From Cytophagales bacterium (lineage in GTDB: Bacteria; Bacteroidota; Bacteroidia; Cytophagales; JAAEPT01): a stretch of DNA of 5,977 nt. The DNA lies in NCBI GenBank assembly GCA_011524675.1, contig WTJX01000644.1, forward strand, positions 1-5,977, in the 5' to 3' direction. This document shows positions 5,941 through 5,977 of this stretch, in pieces. Each line of letters starts with the position of its first letter. Position 1 is the stretch's first letter. The notes under the pieces are model-generated. The model worked only from the letters and a program-made list of their open reading frames with translations. It searched no databases and had not been told where the DNA came from. The translations under genes were made by a program, and so were the position numbers.

Positions 5941-5977
5941 AGTATATACGATCAATGATACCGTAGTTTTTTACTTT

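Noticed and set aside
5947..5972. Bulged stem (TACG with CGTA, ATC with GAT) followed by six T on the plus strand, like an intrinsic terminator
   Set aside because: No plus-strand gene ends upstream of it, the loop is only 3 bases and the stem is weak and bulged. The real transcription here runs on the minus strand and starts downstream of it.

Overview
The window looks like ordinary chromosome from a member of the Bacteroidota, probably a Cytophagia/Flammeovirga-like lineage, although the lineage below phylum is a guess. Three things support the phylum. The DNA is AT-rich. Starts mostly lack Shine-Dalgarno sequences. Two genes carry the phylum's distinctive sigma factor signature upstream, TTTG and then TAnnTTTG, both exact and both with a 20-base spacer.

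Layout: bases 1-186 are non-coding DNA downstream of the first gene and hold overlapping inverted repeats. Bases 187-2667 (minus strand) encode a full-length HrpB-type DExH-box helicase, with its promoter at 2691-2722. Bases 2668-3016 separate two divergent genes. This gap contains an unusual element: four 7-base GTACnAA units, then four units in the opposite orientation, with a nested hairpin and a 12-base direct repeat between them. Bases 3017-4711 (plus strand) are a two-gene operon for an ABC-2 type exporter: an ATPase, then a six-helix permease 3 bases later. The operon converges on the last gene, and a perfect 12-bp hairpin at the junction includes that gene's stop codon. Bases 4763-5875 (minus strand) encode an E1-like adenylyltransferase of the MoeB/ThiF family fused to a C-terminal rhodanese domain, with its promoter at 5909-5940.

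The three transcription units have no obvious shared pathway: an RNA helicase of uncertain role, an exporter of unknown cargo, and a sulfur-carrier activating enzyme for molybdopterin or thiamine synthesis. I see no phage, insertion sequence, CRISPR, tRNA or rRNA, and no convincing new multi-gene system. The points most worth a second look are the GTAC heptad inverted array and the MoeB-like protein, in which both zinc-binding CxxC pairs keep only the second cysteine.
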